Source: Desulfobacteraceae bacterium UBA2174 (GTDB lineage Bacteria; Desulfobacterota; Desulfobacteria; Desulfobacterales; UBA2174). From it: a stretch of 64,000 nucleotides of DNA. Shown piece by piece: positions 60,343 through 64,000 of the stretch. Position 1 is the stretch's first letter. The number at the start of each line of letters is the position of its first letter. Where the stretch lies: NCBI GenBank assembly GCA_002327445.1, contig DCWA01000019.1, positions 62,001-126,000 of the forward strand, read 5' to 3'. Made by a program: the position numbers and the translations under genes. The notes under the pieces were generated by a model. The model saw nothing but the letters and a program-made list of their open reading frames with translations, was not told the origin of the DNA and searched no databases.

Positions 60343-61247
60343 AGAAAACGAGACACGAGGTCGTCCCAGCCGACTTGGGGGAAGTGGCCATGGATGTCCC
60401 GCATCAACTGCCCGCCGGTGGCGGCCAGGTCGGCGTAATCCGGTGCCACCAGCTCCAGCAGGGCGTGCTGCTCCCGGTCCATCCAGCGCTCGGCCTCTTT
60501 GCCGAAATACAGCTCCTTGAGGTCGCGCCGGGGCATGTCCGGTTCGACGATGAAGAGCCAGCCGTGCTGATAGGGGGCTTCCCGCATCATTTCGGGATGG
60601 TCCCACAGCTGGTGGTTGACGGCCAGGACCCGGCCGGACACCGGGGCCAGCAAGGCCGCCATCCGGTTCTGGCGCGCCAGGCTCCAGCCCACCCGCCCCC
60701 GGGAAATCTGCGCGCCCAGGGGCGGCAACTCGGCCGGCTGCAGGTCGCCGAAGACCCGGCTGACGAAATCGTCGCAGCCGATCCGCACGCGGCCGCCGTG
60801 CTCGAAGCGCGCCCAGGAGTGGCCGAGGTGGTAATAGTATCCGTCGGCCATCTGGACCCCGCTGACCAACCGGCAGCGGGGCGGGTCCATCTCCATGCCC
60901 AGGTCGATTTCGTCGAGCATCTGGTCGAAGGCGCAGTGGTAGCACTCGTAATTCTGGGTGCAGATCTTGGGCCCGGGGATGCGGCCGGTGAGCACATGCC
61001 GGCAAGGGCGGTTGGCCCCGTCGTAGCGGCGCTGGAGATGGCTGACCCACTCGGGGGCCTCCCGGCGGCTGTCGCCGTGGGCCGCCATCTCCATGGCCCG
61101 GCGCATCGCCTTGTCGAAGGGGCAGGTCTGACAGTCGTAGTCGTTGTCGCAGAGGCGGAAATTGATCACCCCGGCCTTCATCCAGATGCACTCGTTTTCC
61201 AGAACCTTGAATCCCTCGATGCGGGGTTTGGCGTCTTTGCGTGTCAT
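60315..61247 (-). CDS. Cys-rich protein with GcvH-like domain lacking the lipoyl lysine
   Basis: A 310-residue protein. The N-terminal 130 residues carry nine Cys, including C20, C33, C39/C42 (DCQTC), C82, C96 and C102/C105 (ECYHC), suggesting two metal or Fe-S sites. Residues about 130-300 have the GcvH hammerhead fold (YYHLGHSWARFEHGGRVRIG; LLAPVSGRVLAVNHQL; YQHGWLFIVEP). In GcvH the modified Lys sits seven residues before the Ala/Pro-Val-Ser-Gly turn; here that position is Asn194 (ARQNRMAALLAPVSG), so lipoylation is not expected. AAAGGAGG precedes the ATG at 61247. It lies downstream of a small Cys protein gene and a sigma-54 promoter. Confidence 0.88.
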   Translation of the reverse strand: MTRKDAKPRIEGFKVLENECIWMKAGVINFRLCDNDYDCQTCPFDKAMRRAMEMAAHGDSRREAPEWVSHLQRRYDGANRPCRHVLTGRIPGPKICTQNYECYHCAFDQMLDEIDLGMEMDPPRCRLVSGVQMADGYYYHLGHSWARFEHGGRVRIGCDDFVSRVFGDLQPAELPPLGAQISRGRVGWSLARQNRMAALLAPVSGRVLAVNHQLWDHPEMMREAPYQHGWLFIVEPDMPRRDLKELYFGKEAERWMDREQHALLELVAPDYADLAATGGQLMRDIHGHFPQVGWDDLVSRFLHTKPASTA

Positions 61248-61269
61248 GACATCCTCCTTTCCCGCGTTT

Positions 61270-61491
61270 TCAGGCAGCCGCGGCGGGGGCAAACGGCATC
61301 TCGGCGTCGCATGCCACATGCGGCGCCGTCGGTTGGGCATCCACCAGATCCAGCCACTGGGCAAATCCGCAGCGGCTGCAATCCCCCAGTTCCAGGCATA
61401 GCTTCAATGGGCCGCCGGCGGCCGGATCGACCAGGGTGCACCAGCGGGGGCGGGCAATGACGGGCGCGATGGGGAATTGATCGCTTCTCAT
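61270..61491 (-). CDS. Small cysteine-containing protein
   Basis: A 73-residue protein with five Cys: C18 (PRWCTLVDP), C32 (LKLCLELG), C38/C41 (GDCSRCGFAQW) and C61 (HVACDAEMP). I do not recognise the family. It is supported by a strong AAGGAGG ribosome site 7 bases before the ATG and by a sigma-54 promoter about 40 bases upstream. It is 22 bases upstream of the GcvH-like gene on the same strand and probably co-expressed. A longer frame through this region in the same phase is an artefact antisense to the sensor kinase. Confidence 0.65.
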   Translation of the reverse strand: MRSDQFPIAPVIARPRWCTLVDPAAGGPLKLCLELGDCSRCGFAQWLDLVDAQPTAPHVACDAEMPFAPAAAA

Positions 61492-61821
61492 GGCGGCTTC
61501 CTCCTTGATCGGGGTTTGACCTGAAAACAAAGCAAGGGGGATGCCAGTCTGCAAAATGTTAAAAAAAATTGTATAATTCCAATTTGTTAGAATTAATCGG
61601 GAACCTTCTTGGTCGGAATCGGAATTGTAGCCGAAAGCAACAGTCCGCTTGACGAATGGGGGCGATTTGGTGGTATCTTTATCAAAATCGGCGAGATACA
61701 CGAAGTGTAGCCAAATTTTCGACTCCTGTTGCCGAAAACAACACTTGCAGTTCTCACCCGGTAATTGGCCTTTGCCGGCCGTCGTGATTTCGGGCGCTTC
61801 AGCCGTTGAGGTTTTCGACCG
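61492..61821. promoter_or_regulatory. Divergent regulatory region
   Basis: A 330-base A/T-rich gap between divergent genes. Besides the minus-strand sigma-54 promoter it has a plus-strand TATAAT (61572-61577) and a TTGACG (61649-61654) with TATCTT 19 bases further on, either of which could serve the heme kinase. The A/T tracts around 61560-61600 would suit IHF-type bending behind the sigma-54 site. Confidence 0.45.
61531..61546 (-). promoter_or_regulatory. Sigma-54 promoter of the small Cys protein/GcvH-like operon
   Basis: The minus strand reads TGGCATCCCCCTTGCT, an excellent RpoN match with ten bases between GG and GC. Transcription would start near 61520, about 30 bases before the start codon. 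Confidence 0.75.
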
Positions 61822-64000
61822 ATGAACCGGATCCGCCGCAGCCTGGTATCCAAGCTGATTTTCATCGTCGGGGCCGTGCTTTCGGTCTCCATGGCGGTCT
61901 GGGCCTATTTCAACATCCGGCACCAGCGCCAACGGGTCATGGAGAACATCGTGGCCGGGACCGACCGGCTGACCAACACGGTTCGTCTGGGCACCCATTA
62001 CGCCATGATGCTCAACAGCCGCGACGACATCACCCAGATCATCGCCAACATCGGGCGGCAGCCGGAAATCGAGAACATTCGCATCTACAACAAGCAGGGG
62101 CGGATCAAGTTCTCCAACCGGCCCGAGGAAGTGGAGCGGGCCACCAACATCAAGGCCGAGGCCTGCGACATCTGTCACCGCAACGACCCGCCCCTGGATC
62201 GGCTCAGCCTCGGCCAACGGGTGCGCATCTTCAATTCCGGGAAGGGCTATCGCCTCCTGGGGATCATCACCCCCATCAACAACGAGCCGGGCTGCTCCAC
62301 CGGCGGCTGCCACTTTCACCCGGCGGACAAGAAAATCCTCGGCGCCCTGGATCTGGTGGTGTCCCTGGCGGACGTGGACAAGGAAATCGCCCGCACCCAG
62401 CGGGTCAGCATCGGCCTGTCGGCCTTCGTTTTCCTCATCACCTCGGCCATCATCCTTGTCTTCCTGCTGCGCTTCGTCAACCGGCCGATCCGTCGGCTCA
62501 TCGAGGGCACGGACCGCATCGCGGGCGGGCACTACGACGTCAAGGTGGATGTGGAACAGGACGACGAAATGGGGCAGTTGGCCGGGGCGATCAACCGCAT
62601 GAGCGGCCAGATCGGCCTGAAGCAGGCCGAACTCAACAAGCAGCGCGACGAATACCAGCGCCTGTTCGAGGGCGTCCCCTGCCTGATCACCGTGCAGGAC
62701 CGCAACTACCGCCTGGTGCGCTACAATCGGCTCTTCGACGAGCTCTTCCATCCCCGGCCGGGCGACTTCTGCTACGTGGCCTACAAGGGGCTGGATCACA
62801 AGTGTGATCGGTGCCCGGTGGAGAAAACCTTCCAGGACGGGCAGTCCCATTGGGCTGAAGAGAGCGGGGTGGACAAGGACGGTGCGCTGAAGCACTGGAT
62901 TGTGCGCAGTTCGCCCATCTACGACGATGAGGGACGGATCGTGGCGGTGATGGAAATTTCCCTGGACATCACCACCCGCAGACAGCTGGAGATGGATCTG
63001 GAAAAATCGGAACAAAAATACCATGCTATCTTCAGCAACATTCCCAACCCGGTCTTCGTGCTGGACCCCGAAACACTGGAGATCGTGGATGCCAACAACA
63101 GCGTCGCGCTCGTCTATGGCTGTCGTACCGAGGCGTTGATCGGCCGTTCGTTTCTCGACCTGTTCGCCGAAGCGGAGCGGCAGGGTTGCCTTGAGCGGAT
63201 GCACGGCGGCAAGACGATGGACCGGGTGCGCCAACGGCATTTCGGCGGCGGCTGGATCATCGTCAACATCCGCATCTCGCCGGCCGAGTACGCCGGTCGG
63301 CAGGTGCTGCTCGTGACCACCAGCGACATCACCAAGCGGCTGGAGGCCGAGCAGCAGTTGATCCAGGCGAGCAAGATGGCCACGCTGGGCGAAATGGCCA
63401 CCGGGGTGGCCCACGAACTCAACCAGCCGTTGTCGGTGATCAAGACGGTGAGCTCCTTTTTCATCCGCAAGCTGGAGCAGGGTGCCGGATTGGATCCCCC
63501 GGTGCTCGACGAGATGCTGCGCAAGGTGGACCGCAACGTGGACCGGGCCAGCAAGATCATCAACCACATGCGCCAGTTCGCCCGCAAGAGCGATCCGACC
63601 CTCGAACGGCTCCACGTGAACCAGGTGATGGAAAACGCCCTGGACATCTTCAGCCAGCAGCTCAAGGTGCGCGGCATCGCGGTGGAGCGGGAGATGGCCG
63701 AAGGCCTGCCGCCGGTCCTGGGAGACCCGGGGCGCTTGGAGCAGGTCTTCATCAATCTGCTGCTCAACGCCCGTGATGCCATCGAGGAAAAGGCCGCCGC
63801 GCAGTCCGGTGCCGACATGGAGCGGCGCATCACCTTGCGCACCGCGCGCAGCGGCAGCCAGGTGGTCTGCCAGGTCTGCGACACGGGCATCGGCCTGGCC
63901 CCGGAGATGGCCGACAAGGTGTTCGAACCGTTCTTCACCACCAAGGAGGTCGGCAAGGGGACCGGCCTGGGCCTGTCGATCAGCTACGGGATCGTCAAGG
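61822..64000 (+). CDS. Membrane sensor histidine kinase with two c-type heme motifs (partial)
   Basis: The frame is open to the right window edge; 726 residues are visible. TM1 is about residues 12-31 and TM2 about 196-217. The periplasmic loop between them has CDICH (C115, C118, H119) and CSTGGCH (C158, C163, H164), a CXXCH and a CX4CH heme c site. HAMP, PAS 1 with cysteines (GDFCYVAYKGLDHKCDRCPV), PAS 2, HisKA (ATGVAHELNQPLSV) and HATPase (NLLLNARDAIEE; GTGLGLSIS) follow. It should sense periplasmic redox potential or a heme ligand. The start ATG at 61822 begins with a basic N-terminus before TM1. It is divergent from the GcvH-like operon. Confidence 0.9.
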   Translation, partial: MNRIRRSLVSKLIFIVGAVLSVSMAVWAYFNIRHQRQRVMENIVAGTDRLTNTVRLGTHYAMMLNSRDDITQIIANIGRQPEIENIRIYNKQGRIKFSNRPEEVERATNIKAEACDICHRNDPPLDRLSLGQRVRIFNSGKGYRLLGIITPINNEPGCSTGGCHFHPADKKILGALDLVVSLADVDKEIARTQRVSIGLSAFVFLITSAIILVFLLRFVNRPIRRLIEGTDRIAGGHYDVKVDVEQDDEMGQLAGAINRMSGQIGLKQAELNKQRDEYQRLFEGVPCLITVQDRNYRLVRYNRLFDELFHPRPGDFCYVAYKGLDHKCDRCPVEKTFQDGQSHWAEESGVDKDGALKHWIVRSSPIYDDEGRIVAVMEISLDITTRRQLEMDLEKSEQKYHAIFSNIPNPVFVLDPETLEIVDANNSVALVYGCRTEALIGRSFLDLFAEAERQGCLERMHGGKTMDRVRQRHFGGGWIIVNIRISPAEYAGRQVLLVTTSDITKRLEAEQQLIQASKMATLGEMATGVAHELNQPLSVIKTVSSFFIRKLEQGAGLDPPVLDEMLRKVDRNVDRASKIINHMRQFARKSDPTLERLHVNQVMENALDIFSQQLKVRGIAVEREMAEGLPPVLGDPGRLEQVFINLLLNARDAIEEKAAAQSGADMERRITLRTARSGSQVVCQVCDTGIGLAPEMADKVFEPFFTTKEVGKGTGLGLSISYGIVK

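Noticed and set aside
61270..63615. 781-codon minus-strand frame over the heme kinase
   Set aside because: Only its last 73 codons, which have their own ribosome site and promoter, are kept as a gene; the rest is antisense to a clear kinase.

Overview
The window looks like a chromosome segment of a GC-rich anaerobic sulfate reducer of the Desulfobacterota (the Desulfosarcina/Desulfatitalea kind of genome). This is inferred from gene content, not from a marker gene: two very large HdrA flavoproteins with HdrB, HdrC, MvhD and FdhB-like partners, several sensor kinases with NtrC-family regulators and GG-N10-GC (sigma-54) promoters, a c-heme sensor kinase, FeoAB iron transport, a TSUP sulfur-anion permease and a heptose-type LPS locus. 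No rRNA, convincing tRNA, CRISPR array, prophage or transposase gene was seen.

Layout. 0-4 kb (minus strand): TSUP/TauE permease behind a clear sigma-54 promoter, two uncharacterised membrane proteins and the N-terminus of a PAS sensor kinase. 4-11.6 kb (plus): recN, an FmdB zinc ribbon, an iron block with a Fur-FeoA fusion, feoA and feoB, a metallo-beta-lactamase-fold hydrolase, an SH3 protein and a TPR membrane protein. 11.7-14.7 kb (minus): a sensor kinase/NtrC-type regulator pair. 15-21 kb (plus): a small XRE-type gene and pilMNOPQ, preceded by an AT-rich perfect palindrome. 21-23.3 kb (minus): MFS and Tim44-like proteins. 23.5-32.1 kb: LPS core/O-antigen genes (waaF, waaC, glycosyltransferases, acyltransferase, ligase, FkbM, LPS kinase). 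32.4-43.5 kb: housekeeping genes (Trm112, DUF4416, yicC, remA, gmk, rlmB, icd, comF, LUD, an EF-G paralogue, serC, hisD).

43.6-64 kb is the striking part: a redox and signalling neighbourhood. It holds a REC-PAS-kinase, an HdrA with an inserted GltD-like NAD(P)H module, MvhD, an FdhB-like Fe-S protein, a tandem double HdrA with a complete response-regulator receiver domain in its middle, HdrC, HdrB, a sensor kinase with an N-terminal Rossmann (probable NAD-binding) domain, a sigma-54 activator, an archaemetzincin, a Cys-rich GcvH-like protein whose lipoyl-lysine position is Asn, a tiny Cys protein behind a sigma-54 promoter, and a sensor kinase with two c-heme motifs. My reading (inference) is an electron-bifurcating or electron-confurcating Hdr complex whose activity and expression are tied to cellular redox state by phosphorelay.

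The same region carries repeats not seen elsewhere in the window: arrays of a nine-base unit (TCACTTTAG/CTAAAGTGA) around a conserved GC-rich core, sitting directly after stop codons. One copy is split by an insertion carrying a four-helix-bundle protein gene and a roughly 230-bp inverted-repeat element. A separate 148-bp MITE-like palindrome lies before hdrC. Start codons were moved from the longest reading frame where ribosome-binding sites, promoters or domain boundaries argued for it.
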